From Syngnathus acus (taxonomy: Eukaryota > Chordata > Actinopteri > Syngnathiformes > Syngnathidae), in assembly GCF_901709675.1 (NCBI RefSeq), contig NC_051103.1, forward strand, positions 3,209,501-3,273,500: 64,000 nt of DNA, written 5' to 3'. A model generated the notes under the pieces. The model did no database searches and was not told the origin of the DNA. It saw only the letters and a list, made by a program, of their open reading frames with translations. Both the position numbers and the translations under genes were made by a program. Numbering within the stretch: position 1 is the stretch's first letter; each line of letters starts with the position of its first letter. Positions 24,591 through 38,335 of this stretch are shown here, one piece after another.

Positions 24591-24849
24591 CCATAAACAA
24601 CAAAAGCTTGTGATTTTTCTTTCTTTCTGAATTAAAGGCAGGAGAATTGCTATTGATATTACACAGCAAATCATTTCTTTATGATTCTCTCCATCCATAA
24701 TCACACGCTCTATCCATCTATCACATAAATCTTCTGAAACAACATCTAATTGGTTGTAAGCACATACTGTACATGTTACGTCATTCTCGTATACGTGCAG
24801 TCTGCGTGCCAAGTCAGATTCGCAAGGCATTGTTTTGCCAGGAGTTTGT

Positions 24850-24972
24850 GACTCCGCCCACTAGGCGCATGGTTACTATTTAAACAAGGCAGGCAGGCAG
24901 CCAGCCAGCACTGCAACACTCCCCAAGCATCACTGTTGGCAGCTTTTATTCCCACCAAAGTGACCAGTCAAG
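24850..24972 (+). promoter_or_regulatory. noxo1: noxo1 core promoter
   Basis: A TATA-like TATTTAAA at 24877-24884 lies 89 bases before the start codon, with a GC-box-like CTCCGCCCAC at about 24852. A start near 24905-24915 would leave a 5' UTR of about 60 bases. Confidence 0.5.
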
Positions 24973-25965
24973 ATGCCGGGAGAAAAGCGTTTTGTGTTCT
25001 CCGTTCGTATTATAGGAGCCATGCGCAGGGAGACACCAAAACTCAAGGTGAGTGTGAAGCTCCAAAAGTGAACTGCGTTTGGATTGATAAATGTATTTAT
25101 TTATTTATTTTGGGGTGGTGCTTTTACAGATGTTTGTGCTATCAGTGCTGTGGTCGGATGAGAATGAAGTGATTATCTACAGGTCTTATGATGATTTCAA
25201 GAACTTTCATGTAAGTTGGAATCATCATTGGGAAAGAACAGCTCTTCAATTTCTCAAGTTTTTAAAAAATATATTCTTCAAACAGAGGCAGCTGAAGAAG
25301 AACTTTCCTTACTTCAACCCTTCGCAGAATAACAACAGAATGATCCCCAAATTTAGCGGTAAGATTACATGCATCAAAGTTTCCAAAAGAAAATCCATAG
25401 ATCACAATAAGAAAAGGTCATAGATGGCAGGAATTAAAAATCAAGCCATGTCTTCTCCTCAGGGGACTCTCAGAAGAACGGCCTCCAGCAGAGAGGATCG
25501 AAGCGAGCTATTCAACGCATAAAGAACTTGCAGAGTTACTGCAACAAGCTGGTGACGTGCGAACAAATGGTGACCCATTGTTCAGAGTTTGTCCAATTTT
25601 TCACGCCGCTCGACCGCGACTTGGATGGAGACTTTACCAAGAACAGGTAAATTACTCCTCAATCATTGGTCACGTGAAGGCAAACTAACCCGCTGACCTC
25701 TGCTATTCAGCCTCATGATGCTGCTGTCAGATGACAACTCAGATGGAGGAGGGGTAGGAGGAGGTGACGAAAGTGCCTCGGTCACTCGACCGTTTGTCAC
25801 CGAGACGTATCGCTGCGTTGCTGCCTACGAGACCAAAGACATCAAAAACTGCCCCTTCAAAGTAGCCACGGATGAAACCCTCCAAGTCCTGATCAAGGAC
25901 CCTGCCGGTCAGTCAACGACTATAAATCTAGCTGTATTTTTTATTTTTTAATCAACCTTTCAGTA

Positions 25966-26005
<40 letters not shown>

Positions 26006-28447
26006 GTCTGCACACCCAGGTTATAAATTATAAATAAGTGTCCATACCACACTGACAGTTACACACATACCGTACATTTCTACATACCACCAACACGTGA
26101 AGATATTTTAATTACCGCTACACACTGTTCTTCTATTACCACCTCGCCCTTTCCCATGCACTTAGCATATTCTCGAGTGAATTAGAGGCACGTCGGAAAA
26201 TTTTGGTCCGTACTTTTTTCCGAATTTGCACTGTAGTTTTAATCCATTCCATAAAGTTGAACTAGTTTTTGGTAGTTCCGCCTAAATAAGCATTGTTGGA
26301 AAGGAGGGATTTAATCCTACCTGTTTAATTGTCTGTCAACTTTTTCATCAGGTTGGTGGTTGGTGGAGAATGAAGACAAGGACATTGCCTGGTTTCCGGC
26401 TCCTTACCTGGAAAAGGAGGAAGATGATGAGAGAGGACAGCAGAGGGAAGGTATGACATTTGTGTTACTTCTAAGAGTATTATTGGATATTTTAGACTAG
26501 GTGCGCCATCCACTCTTAAATATAACCTAGATTTGAAAAAGCAACAAAGATGTTTGTTAGGAATGAGTCATAATCAACAAGTGCAACCTGTACGGAGAAA
26601 CAAAGCAATTCTTAAAATGGCTTGTTTTGGAATGGCCTATTGCGTCAACGTATTGCACAGTTTGACCAAAATCAACAGACAATTTATTCATGAAAAATTT
26701 GCTAAGCTGGTCGTCTCTGTGTTGTCACATAAAGGTGCTTTCTACTGTGCCGTGAGAAATTTCGTCACCAAGAAAGCTGATGAGCTGTCTGTGCCCATTG
26801 GTTCTGTTGTGGAGGTGCTTAAGATGTCTGATGATGGCTGGTGGCTTGCCAGGTAACCTAGTTAAGAATAATAACCTTGAATTTACACGATTAGAGTTGA
26901 TGCTGCTGTTTTATTTTGCGGACAAATGTGTCAAATTTAAATGGAAGCAATGGCAGCTGTTAGGGTGGTGTTCACTCTAACTTATTTTGCAAGAACCACA
27001 CTGGAGACAAGTTAGTCGTTTTAGACACCTGCAGGTGGAGAGTTCATTCGTCGCTGTGCATACAGCAATGTTCGAATGAGATCCGACTCTGGCCTCATGC
27101 AGGAGCATATTTATTGAGAGAAACAGAGTGGGGGTGTGGGAAGACAGGATGGGGTTGAAGCCCCTTGCCTGCTGATAAAAGCATAGCAGGGGGTCTTTTA
27201 CGACGTGTAAACAAAGCAACTTTGATTGCTTCCTCTGCAGCTAGTCAATCAGTTCAAAAGATCTTCGCACTTTGGTCTACTACTTTTGTTAAGACAGGAC
27301 AAGCTAGGTAAATTATTACAGGTTACATTCCAACATAATCATACGATGAAGATATTCTGTAAACCCTAACAGCAGCTCTCTCAGTACCAGTTCTTGATCT
27401 GTCGGAAGACATATAGGTATTAATTAATTATGGAATGGCATTTTTTTTCTGTATCCAACTCAAATTAATGGGAGAGTTGCTACCATTATGTCAGACACCA
27501 GTCTGTGCTTTGCATTAAAAAAAAGGGCTCGGTGACTTGCAGTGAAAATTGATGACATTTAAATTAGTTCGGCATTGTTCCAAGACTATACCTGCCACAC
27601 CGGCCTGCCACACCGGCCTGCCCGGCTTGGCTGTGGCTGGTCTGCCACATTGGCAAACACTTGCAGTATATGGTTATAAAAAAAACAAAAAAAAAGGTTT
27701 AAAATTCCAGATATTTTTTTTTTTTACTCTATTAAAAGGTTTGTAAAGGTTAACAAAAGTTCTGAAACTTTTCTGTTTGATTTTAGATTCAATGGCAAGG
27801 TGGGCCACGTGCCCTCCATGTACCTGCAGCCCTACAGCAACCCTCGTTCGGGTCTTTTCACTTTACAGAAGAAGATGAGTAAATCCACCCACAACCTGAC
27901 CATCAGCGGGGTTCCTCTGGATGCTTCTTCTTCAGCCCGCATCGTCAGGGAACCCCACACAGGGCAAAGGTCTGCGATCCAGCCCAGTTCTCGGTCTAGC
28001 GGCCCTGGCTATCTGTCCAGAGCCAGATCGATAGAACTGTTAGAGACCCAAAACCTGTCAGCTGTGCCCTCCCCGGTGGAGGTCAATAACGCCCGCTTAG
28101 AAAACCGCACTCGCAGCATTAGCACAAGCACAGAGTCCAGCATTTCCTCCGTCTATAGCTCGTCTTCACGTTCCAGAGCGGACGTGTCGAGCGTCAGCCC
28201 GAACGAGTGCGGTGACCGGGGACGTCGCAATTCCAGCACCAGTTATATGAGTTATGGAAGTTCTTGGAGTTCTGGGAGCTTCAGTTCCAGAGACAGCGAC
28301 ACAAGCCCGATTACCCCAACAGTGCCGCCCAGACCCAAGAAAGAGGAGATTCTGAACCGGTGCTCCACCATGACCCGCAAAGCCGCTCTGGAGACCAAAT
28401 CTCGGCTCCAGACGTGGGCCGATCCAACCATTGAAAGTTACTTGTAG
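24973..28447 (+). CDS. noxo1: NADPH oxidase organizer 1 (PX and two SH3 domains)
   Basis: Eight coding exons: 24973-25047, 25130-25210, 25286-25358, 25463-25646, 25711-25907, 26352-26450, 26735-26852, 27787-28447; 1488 bases, 495 residues. The PX domain is about residues 1-130, with the phosphoinositide-binding YRSYDDF motif. SH3-1 is about 170-228 (YRCVAAYETKD, GWWLVENEDKDIAWFPAPYL) and SH3-2 about 239-292 (FYCAVRNF, ADELSVPIGS, GWWLARFNGKVGHVPSMYLQP). The Ser-rich tail ends with a proline motif, TVPPRPKKEEIL, followed by NRCSTMTRKAAL, both matching the human C-terminus. The family organises NOX1 at membranes with NOXA1. The tail after SH3-2 (about 200 residues) is much longer than in human NOXO1 (about 370 aa overall). 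Intron 7 (934 bases) holds a small GCC-rich tandem repeat near 27593. Confidence 0.92.
25967..26000. repeat. (TA)n run in noxo1 intron 5
   Basis: About 16 TA units within the intron, away from splice sites. Confidence 0.9.
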
Positions 28448-28950
28448 GGACACCTCCCAAGTGACACACAAAGGAGTTCTTCATGATTTACTCACACTAG
28501 CTCTCATTCACTCTTTCTTTTAAGCAAGTAAGCCACACGTACGTATTTTGCTCCAAAGTCATCGATCCAGTGATTCCAGAATTACTTGACTGGAGAAGAG
28601 AAGGAATACAAGTGTCATGTAGCTTCAATGAAGCACGAGAACGAACCAGTAGAAACAACACATTGTTGGTAAAAAAAATAAAATAATAATTGAGATGTTA
28701 AAGTGGATCGTTGGATCTCAATATTTTGGCTTAACTGAACGCTTTCCTGATTCCTTCAAATAATGAAGCTGCTTCGAGAGACGCTGTTAGCAAATGTTGT
28801 ACATTTTACTAGCATGAAGAATAATTACTATTGTAAGTTGTATTATATGTGATATAAAGATTATTTGATAAACTCCACACACTTTACTGTCTGTCTTCTG
28901 TGATATATCTGGAATGAATTTAGAAATAAATTAAATAAATGACTTCTGCT
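28448..28950 (+). other. noxo1: noxo1 3' UTR (probable)
   Basis: AATAAA at 28925-28930, with an earlier A-rich signal near 28676, supports one or two ends within 500 bases of the stop. Confidence 0.45.
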
Positions 28951-31900
28951 GTCATTTTAGGAAGGTGACTATATTGAATATTTATTCATTGTAAATTTCA
29001 ATATACGACGATGTTTGTCACAGACATTTATTTAGCCACGTTTTTCACTCCACTGCACTCAGACTGAACCGCAAAAACAAGCAACTCTTCCGTGACACCC
29101 CCCCCACACACACACACACAATCCATCGGAAGTTAACAATCATGACTCCTGTTTTGGCTTGATGACAACTTTCAATTCTTTCCACAACAAAGGTTGCTAA
29201 TCCTTCAAAGGCCCCAATGAATGAACTGATTGGAATGTTGGCTTTGTTTGTGTGTTTAACAAGTACAGTGGTTCCATTGTAGTCCAAATGAAAGTGAGAA
29301 TTGGCTTTTAATTTAAGGTGTGGACTATTGGTAGGTTTGACCTTTTCACAATACATTGCCAATACGTATTGAAAGCCATTGTACGCCTTGTACGTGCGTA
29401 CGTGTTCTAATTTACTATAACATTAATTTTGTTTAAAGAACAAAAACATTTGAGTAAATTATTAAAGATAAAGATTAAACAAACCCTTGTTTGCATGTGA
29501 AGCAACACTTGGCAAGTGTGATCATCAACCATGAATCACGTTTTGGCTTTGTAACGACTTTCAAAATATGAAAGGCTGCTTATTGCACTTCAATAGTCTG
29601 TAAAGAATGATTTGAATGGACTGCGGTGCACGAGAGCCAACCCAGCTCGGCTAATTACGGGCGAGAACACGTACATGGTCTTGGACTGTGGGAAGAAGCC
29701 TGTAGAATGTGAATATTTGAAGGGGGACTGGAACGGATTGATGGCGTTTCCATTGTTTTCCATGGGAAAAGACGATTTGAGATGCACGTTTTTTTGTGGC
29801 AACATTGTATTATATTTTTGGACAAATTATTTTGGAATTGGAGCACGCAGAAATAGTAGTTTTCGGGGTCGGGGTCTGAAACTTGGCTGTGGTCTAAATG
29901 TGCAGTTTGCATATTTGCCCCACACATTCCAAAAACATGCAGGCTATCTTAATTGATGACAAAAAAAATGCCCATTGAAAGGATGCAGCTCCGAGAGATG
30001 ATGTGTTGCTCAAAAGTTTTGAATCTGATGCAATAATCAGCTTTATGACCTTGGATTCCAATTCCCAGCACAGAACAATTTCCCTCAGTGAGGAGCAACT
30101 TTTAATTATCTTCTCAAGGTGATGCATTTATGACTAACTGAAATAAAACACTCTTTTTAAAAGCTACCATAAAGGTTTTAGTAGTTGCTCAAACGGCAGC
30201 TTTAGTTTCAGAAAAATAATGGTGACAAATTGAATAAAAGAAACGCAATGCTTTAATTCATGTTTTGCGCACACAATAGGTCATTAGTCACATTTCTGTT
30301 TGCATTGGGAGGGAGCTATCGTCAGCCGGGAAAGCACGGATTGAATTTGCTGACAAAAGACAAGGAAATAACCAAAGAATGGTTGACCAAAAACATGAGA
30401 CTGACTGGAAAAAGGTTCTTTTTTTTTTTTTAAACATTAGTCCTTGAGAATGCGTGCACGGTAATGTAAACAGACTACCCAACACTCTTGACGGATGACT
30501 TCAGAGATAAGGTTTCATGTGTTTAGATGGAGAAATAAAAACTAAAGTAATAAAGATAACAACCGAACAAGCTATCAATAACTTGGTGACACGGTCATAC
30601 GTAGTTTTATTGAAGCGACTTAAGGTGCCGTGGCTCAACCACTCGGCAATTTGTTTTTCCCGTACGAGCATTTCATTTTGTGTGCTTAATGAGTGCACTA
30701 ATTATTAGTTGTTCAGTTGACTTGAATTAATTGCCACTATTCACAGTGAAAGTTTCGCAACAGCAAGGTAAACACTTACTGATCTCAAGGTCATTTTTGT
30801 TGTTGTTTTGTGGAACTAATTTACAGCCAAATGTTAAAAATTAATGTAATTCAAGTTGTTTGGTTAGCGCCCAGCTACAACATTGGCAGCGACCGTTGGG
30901 CTTCCAAAAAAAGTTGATATTATATTATTTATATTTTAAAGTTCAAACTTAAATTACTGTTTTAGCCACACAATAATATATATATATATTTTTTTTTTTT
31001 GCAGCATAGTAGAGTTATGTTTGATCATCATCATCATTCATAGAGCATGTCAGATGACTGACTCAAAAGTGACTCAAACTAATTACATGCTGTTCAATGA
31101 AAAGCAAGCGTCTGAAACGAATTAAAAATAAAACAAAAAGAAAAATAAAATTCTAGGGATGCTTGCTTTTCATTGGCCAGCGACAGTATGTAATTATGAT
31201 TAGTGTTCAAGTCATTGAATGAACCCTGTGGTAACAGGAACAGGGTGAGCCTGCTACTCCTGGTCTGGTTGTTGGCCAAAGCCAAGCGAGACTCAGAACA
31301 AGAGTGAAAGAGAAAATGGATACTCACCGAGGCTTTTTAGCAAAATTAATAAATCAAATTCAATAAAAGAATGAAGTCAAGTTTGTGTCTTTTCTTTCTT
31401 TTTCTTGTCATTTTTTTTCTTTTTTTCTTTTTTTTCTTTCTTTGTTTTTTGTTTAATAATCACCACCGGCCAATATCAAAGCGGAAAATAATCTCATAGG
31501 AATGTAAACATTTGTCCAAAGCATCATTCACCATTTTTTTTTTTACTGTCCAAAAGATCAACACTCACCAACTTTTCCCAAACTGTTACTTGATGGGCCC
31601 TGATTATTAATAGTCAGACATTCCTCAAATGTATCTGTAAACACACTGATATGAATGATTAGCAACATTGACTTGCGACAAGAAGACGAAAAATCTCAAC
31701 CGCAACAATTCTACATCCATGAAGCGTGTTGGTGACCCAATTCAAATTGTCCCTCATAATATTAATAACTCAAATAATAATAACAAATCTGACTTGCCAT
31801 GTGAACACTAACAGTACAGTGCGTCCATCTTCGAAGAACCTCCTGGTTCTGACGGAGGGATTGAAGTCTCTGCTTTGGAACAATAAGAGTCAAAACAGCC

Positions 31901-31963
31901 TCATGGCTCCATATGTGTATTTAATTTTTTATCTCACCTTCAATTTGGAGAATAGCAAATGTT
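28951..31963. other. Spacer between noxo1 and tex2 3' ends
   Basis: The two genes are convergent here. No exon is supported. The part next to 31964 should include the tex2 3' UTR, with ATTAAA on the minus strand near 31925. A pyrimidine-rich stretch occupies about 31385-31450. Confidence 0.45.
29612..29960. mobile_element. Degenerate L2/LINE-like relic
   Basis: GGACTGTGGGAAGAAGCCTG at about 29684 and CACATTCCAAAAACATGCAG at about 29923 are close to phrases found together in common fish and vertebrate L2-related repeats. The family call rests on memory of those phrases. Confidence 0.45.
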
Positions 31964-34900
31964 TTACACCGGAGCCGCCCTCAGGTCCGACTCGTTTAAA
32001 GTCGCCTCTGGTGGATTAGGCTCTAAGGACTCAGTGGAGCTTTGGGACTGGCAGAAATGAGAAGATGCGCCGGGTTTGTCCACGCCGGTGTGCGTCATGG
32101 GTAAGTAGATGTCATCCATATTTGGCAGGACAAACACTTTCTAGAAAGAGAAAGCAAACACGACTAAGAGGAATTCATTCACTGAGGCAGGTTGTACTTC
32201 ATTACCTGGAATTCATCCTGCAGTTTCTTTTCAATCCATTCGGTCACATGAAATAACGTCACCTCTCTTTCGCCGAGTTTGGGTCGGACCCGTAAATCCA
32301 GCTTGGGTGGAATGCAGAAGCTATACCTGCATGGGGCAAAGGAATATTTAGCACAGAATGCAAGTATCAAGCTACTACTTTTCATTTTTCATAAACATTT
32401 ATGACAGTTTCCCGGCTCCCACCATATCCTGTCAGTAGGGGGCGGTGGAATGTTGACAACCAGGGACCCTGACAGCTCTTGAACCTCCACTGTGAGCAGC
32501 AGAGGCGTGTTTGACATCTCTTCAAACTTCTTCTTGATGAACTCATTCTCTGCTGCCTTCTGGAAATATTTGGATTTGGCGATTTTGTCCACAAATCTCA
32601 AAATCTTCTTTCCCGTCCTTCCGCCTCCTGTCCTGTAAGACATGATTAGAGAGAGGGGTGGGAAAGTATTAGCGTGGGCACACATTGAATTGAAGAGAAG
32701 GAAAAATGCATTCTAAGAATATTTGCAATTACCCATCGGTTACAGACGAAGGGACCTTTTCCCCAGCGGGGCCTTGCGGCTCAGCCAGGAGAAACTCTTC
32801 ATCATCAGATGAGCCAGCGCTGGAGGACTCCTCATCACTGTCTGCCAGCACGCTTAGAATTGGTTTGCAGCTACAAAGGCAATTTGAAAAAACAAAATTA
32901 GCAAAGCACTAAAATGCTAAATGAAGTTGATGCTTGTTTGACAGGAGATCTTACAAGCGCGAATGTCTAATTTGCAGGGAGAGACTTAAAAGGGCTTGCG
33001 GAGGATGTCGAACTGTGGCTGGACTTTTAATCCACAAGTGAGTTTGTGCGACAGTCTGTGTGTATCTGTGTGTGATGTTTTACGTAAGCCAATGTATCGT
33101 TTTTTTTTTTTTCTCTTTCAATTTTAATTTCCCATGCCGACACAGTCCATAAAATATAATTAGTCACCGTGCATTTCCAGTTTCAGTCAACCAGTCTGTG
33201 TCCTGGCCGCCCTCTTTACCCAATTTGGACAAGTTGAATTTGGTCTGTAGGGTCATCTGCAGGGTGCCGTTGTAGGCCAGCTGCAGCTCCAGCCACAAGC
33301 CTGCAAAGCGGGGAAAACCGCAGAGGGGTCAGAATCAGTGCAGCACGGGTAAGACAAATCTCCCTCAAACCTAATCTGGGTCGCCGAAGCAGCTTGCGAT
33401 TACGCGGCCTTGCATATTCACGATGGACTCCAAGGAAGCCGTGTAACACATGATCATTTCATAACAAATTTGGAGGCTGTGCTAAATTTGGAGGCCAGGT
33501 GCTTGATTTAAAACTCACCTTACAACGTAAGATGAACAGGATAATGATACTCGAGTATGTTGTTATGCAGCCATTTCGCCGTAATGGCAGGGCGCGTCTG
33601 CAGGTGTATGCATGCGTGGCCAACTCAATAAAAACTGCCAAAACATCCAATGACAAAAGAAATGTCAGTGCTCACCTCTGTGATTTATCTCTGGTCGGGA
33701 GGTAGATATGATTTTGGGGATAGAAGAGCCCATATCCAGCTCAGTCAGCTTCAGTTCATTCATAAAATAAGGCAACTGTCAAATGAGACGACATTGTTTA
33801 GGAAGTATTATTAATAGTGAGGGAAGGTGGAAAGATGAATTACTCTGATTTTGCTGAGCTTCTTCTGGATTTTGTGTGAAACCACATCAGCCCAGTGCTT
33901 CTCCCTCAGGAAGTCCCAAAAGATTCGACCAATCAGAGCGTTCACCCAAAGGGCCGAATTCATCCCAGAGCGATCCACGAGATCGCAGGTACACTGCGGG
34001 AATGAGATTTGAGTTGATCGAGGGCAGAAAATCTGAAGTCACCCTTGAAGATGCTTCAGCTTCAGCACGACTTACGTTTCCTTTGGGGCTGGTCTCTGCG
34101 CTGCCGACTCCGGGGCTGCCGAGCGGGGGGGAGTCTTCTACCGACAGAACCCCAGACATGTAGCCGGGGTAGTCAAGCAGTGAAAGGCCCCTGGTGGTTC
34201 TGCTGCCGGAGGAAATCTGACTGGGAGGAACTGCGGGCATGGAGGAGGTGTCGTCCTCACTGCTGCCCACTTTGCTGGAGCTGCTCGGGATATGGCTGAT
34301 AGCTTGCGACAGTACTGGGTCACCTGCTGGGAAATGGAATTTTTTTGTAGTTAGCTAAAAAGAAGGCTTGTGGAGGTATTCAATTTGGACAAGTTTCTTA
34401 GACAAAGCAAGACAAACACTCCAGTTGAGATCTGTATGTTCTCATAAATAGGATTGGCTTTGACATGTCAAGAATTGGAGCATGTAATTCATAATCCACA
34501 CATCGCCTTATCTAGAGGCCTTTGTGATTCTCCTACCCGATCGAGGCACACGTCCGGCGGACCTCAACCCGCCCCCTTCCTTGTCGGTGGATGCGAGCAG
34601 GAAATGACGAAACCACTCTTCCTTTTCTCTCCCGGTGCGGCCAAAGAGGTAAAGAGTTTTGCGTGGCTCCGAAAAATGTTGGTATGAACTCGTGGGCGTA
34701 GTTCTCGGCTGTTCTACTTCCTGACTGTCCTCCGACCTTCGTCCAGATTCCTCTTGGGAGTTTCCTCCACTGGCCAGCTGGATGCAGATTGGATATTTGG
34801 GGTTCCATAGTCGCTTACGAGCCAACACAGATGGCAGCAAGAATACCTTTGGGGGAGAAGATAAAGACTATTTGTGTAATATGTCCAAGTCAACGGATGT

Positions 34901-36694
34901 GACATAAACGTGAAGGTCATGAGTGTCAGTAATGCTAGCAAGTCTTTCTCACTTTGGCTCAAGATGAATTGACATGTGTTGGATTGGACATTCCCAGATG
35001 TATCATTTAGCATTCCATCTGTGGTTTTGAGTCAAATGTCTGCCAGATGAATTCATATTAAAATTGCAATAGGCATTTGTGTCCCTCTCAGGAAGACATA
35101 AAAGCGAAACCAATAAACCGTCACTTTTTATGTTTGAATAGTACTCGTACTTTGCTCCGTTCCAGCCGGTAGCTGCGTGACTTTACGAAAGTGGGCTCGT
35201 TGAGTTTCTCGTCGTACGTGGCCCTGCGGCTGATGTTTGACTGGGGGGTGTCGAGTCGTAGACGGGATCCCTCCAGCGTGGCAAACACGGAGTGGGTCAG
35301 CGCCGAATGATACGTCTCCGGGTCGTAATCTTGAATCTCATTCATCCAACCCTTGAAAACACCAAACAAAGGAACAACTTATTCCATTTTTTCCTGGGAT
35401 CTTACAAAATGTGTCGTTTTGTTATTACCTTCATGATGTCTGGCTCAGTGGAGCAAGCGTTTGGAAGCGGTCTGCTCGGGGTAGCTGAACAGAAGGACCC
35501 GGAAGAGCCCATTCGAATCAGCACGAGTCCCAGCAAGAAACCCATTGCCAGACCAAGAGCCAGACCGGAGAAATATGGATTTAGAGGAAGGGTAAAATAA
35601 CCGTAGGATAGTATTGCCACACAGAATAAACTCATGCAGGGTGGAGGATTGCTTGCGTGGAGTGGAGATGCAAGCTGTGCTGGTTTTGGGGCTCGCTGGG
35701 GAGGAACGATGGGAGGAACCCACATTGGGTCTCCATCGGAATAAAATCCTTGCTCATCGTCGCTAAGATGGTGATGGACGGGACAGGCGCTGCGTGGGCT
35801 TCTCCCGGGATGTCGAACGGAAGACCAGTCGAAAACATCCCCATCTGTCCTGCCGCCACTTTTCACTGGAGATTCCAAGACGCCTGTGTCTGCGCTAGCT
35901 TCCCGGCCCAACCCTCTGGAAATGACCTGGGTGGTCTTACACGTGTGCTTGGGGCTGCCGGTGCTATCTTCTCTCCTGATCTTGTTGAACATATTGCTCA
36001 GCGGTTCCTGTACCGCCTCTGAGAGTTTCCTCTTGGTGTCCTCCAGTTCCATTTTGAAGAAACCGCCTTTAAGACCTTCTCCGCTGGGAGATGGCGGGGC
36101 TGTCCGAGAGTCGCCGCCGCCGCTTCGGTTCTTGGGTTGCGTGAGCTGCTTCAAGAGGTGGAGATTGAGACGCGAGTCCGATTTGGACTGCGACACCTCC
36201 GACTCCGAACGGGAGAGCTCGGTGGAGATGGACTTCACCAGGCTGAGGAGAGGTTTGGGCCTGAGGGTGGCGCCTTCTCGCAGCTCCAGCTCCGTGGAAA
36301 GTGACTTCACCAGACTGGCCAAGGGCCGATGCGTTGGTGAGGACGGGCCCGGGGAGAGGAAAGCGGCGGGGCAGTTACCCAAAGAACCGGGAGACGAGGG
36401 TGAAAGTGGAACGTGGAACGCTTGCGATCTTCTGTCCTCATCGCTGGAGATCTGCTTCGGACTCGAATGAGGATAGTCCTCGTGGTGATCTAGCGAGAAG
36501 ATAAGCTCGCTCTCGTCCAGGCTGCTCCACTCTCCCTCCGTTCCAGTCAGCTGGATAACAATCCCTCGAGGGAGATGGCGTTTTGTCCCGAGCGGGTTTG
36601 GGACATCTGGGTTGTGGGCGTCCGGGGGGGTTCTGCCACCTCCTCTCGCATCCTTCTCGCATCCCCGCGCCAAATTGTTTCCACTCGCTGCCAT
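31964..36694 (-). CDS. tex2: Testis-expressed protein 2 (TEX2), SMP-domain lipid transfer protein
   Basis: Eleven coding exons on the minus strand: 35429-36694, 35151-35351, 34537-34846, 34076-34323, 33844-33993, 33676-33775, 33168-33300, 32733-32870, 32423-32632, 32206-32326, 31964-32140; 3054 bases, 1017 residues. The large first exon encodes a low-complexity Ser/Pro-rich region, then a hydrophobic hairpin (about residues 352-394, GLALGLAMGFLLGLVLIRM). A PH-like region follows (KTLYLFGRTGREKEEWF), then the SMP/TULIP domain from CDLVDRSGMNSALWVNAL to GTLQMTLQTKFNLSKLG, and a C-terminal part with RFVDKIAKSKYFQKAAENEF. TEX2 sits in the ER membrane and moves lipids at contacts with other organelles. 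An acceptor just before the ATG (near 36714) shows that the 5' UTR is spliced. Fish can have a second paralogue (tex2l); I cannot tell which this is. Confidence 0.9.
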
Positions 36695-36713
36695 TTTCCG
36701 TGACTACATCACA

Positions 36714-37900
36714 CTGAAAGAGAAGAATGGCAGAATTATTAATAAAAGCAGACTTTTCTTTTCATAGCCTCGTTCTTTCAAATGGTCTTGGAGCAATCAG
36801 ATTGATGTGACAATATTACAGGTTTGCATGGCATGATGTCAACCAATTCCACAGCAGATGGTGGGTTGTGACTAATCTGCTCGCACCCAAAATGCACCAG
36901 ATAAAACCTCGGAGAGTCACACATGCAGACGTTAGACCTTCGTCATAGATTTTCACACGGGGTGGGGGTGGTTAGGTGGGGGCCGGAACATTTCCACGCT
37001 ATGAATGCGATTTGATTTACCTTTCATGGATTCCAGTGAAATTTTATTGGGGAATCTTTTTTTTTTTAAGCATATTTATTTTCGGATATTGTCTCAACCA
37101 TAACGTCCATTTCAGTCAATAAGGCAAAAGTTGAAATTCATCTCATCAGACATAAACAGTTCCAATCTCCGATTAACATTAATTCAGGGTTTAACTTGTG
37201 AAATCTGACAAGTCACGTTGGGATGGCTTATAGATAAGCCATCATTTGGCAGTGTGGTTTTCCAAGCTAGCTCATCTCTGTGACCTAAAGTCACATTCTA
37301 AGGTCACTAAATAATTTGGTGATAGATCTGAGTTGGGACGTTGCTTATTCTCACTGCTAATAAAACACGATGAATAAAACCTCAAAATGGACAACCGTGA
37401 AAAATAAATACACATTCATAATCCTTCCAAATTTGAACTATTCTGCGCTGAATAGTTTGGTGCAGTACCTCGACTCCAAACTCTCATGAGTTCCCGCCAA
37501 TGATAATAATATAGAAGAAAAAAAAAGATTAAACCTTAATACCTCTGGATTATATTGCACTTGTTTGCTCTGCTGAGAGATGATCTGCAAAAACAAAGAC
37601 AGCAACATGCGATGGGTTCACTCACCCGTCTGTTTGTGTTAAGCACGGGATAAAACGAGATGGTCTTCCATCGTCCATCTCCCATTGGCGTGCGCAAAGA
37701 TCTGCCGAGTCTGCGTGAGCGCTCTCTCCTCCACCACCATCTCTCTCTCTCTGTCTCTTTCTCGTGGGCTCACACACACCTCCTCTTAAGCCAAACTGCC
37801 CGTATCCAGATGTGTCATGCGCTGCAGAGAGTCACCAACTGATTATGGAAAGCGTGGCCGCTCAGCATGATAATCCAGATTTAGAGTAGGGCAGCCCCAA
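36714..37900 (-). other. tex2: tex2 5' UTR intron and probable first noncoding exon
   Basis: The first coding exon is preceded by a CTTTCAG acceptor at about 36714-36720. A good minus-strand donor, CGG|GTGAGT, lies at about 37625, so a noncoding first exon may run from 37626 to somewhere near 37850. The interval shows no other exon. Confidence 0.35.
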
Positions 37901-38335
37901 CAGACGCACTCAAACTAACTCGCCCATCCGACGTGCTCGTACGGGATGCTCCATCAGTCTTCATTAGTCGGGTTGGTCGTCGCGGCTTTTTTCTAGTTGT
38001 GCACTTCATCTTGGCCTACATAAAGGAAAGATTCATGACAGTGTGAGGGGGCCGCTTGAGACTCCAAGGAACATGCAGTTTTTAGGCCGGATTAGAATAA
38101 AGTGTAATTGCACATCCACTACAGTAGGTGGCAGTGGCGCGCTGATTTTTTTTAAATTTCAGGCACATAAATAATATTTTCTGTCCCCCTCCCCCCCAAA
38201 AAAAAAAAATTCTCTGACTGGAGTCACTGATGTGATGGCTGAAGAATCTGAAGAATCACTCGTAAATAAGATTTGCTTGTGGCGTGTGACTGCTATTCTA
38301 ATTACTGTAATTTCTCTGTAACGTCTAACCCAGAT

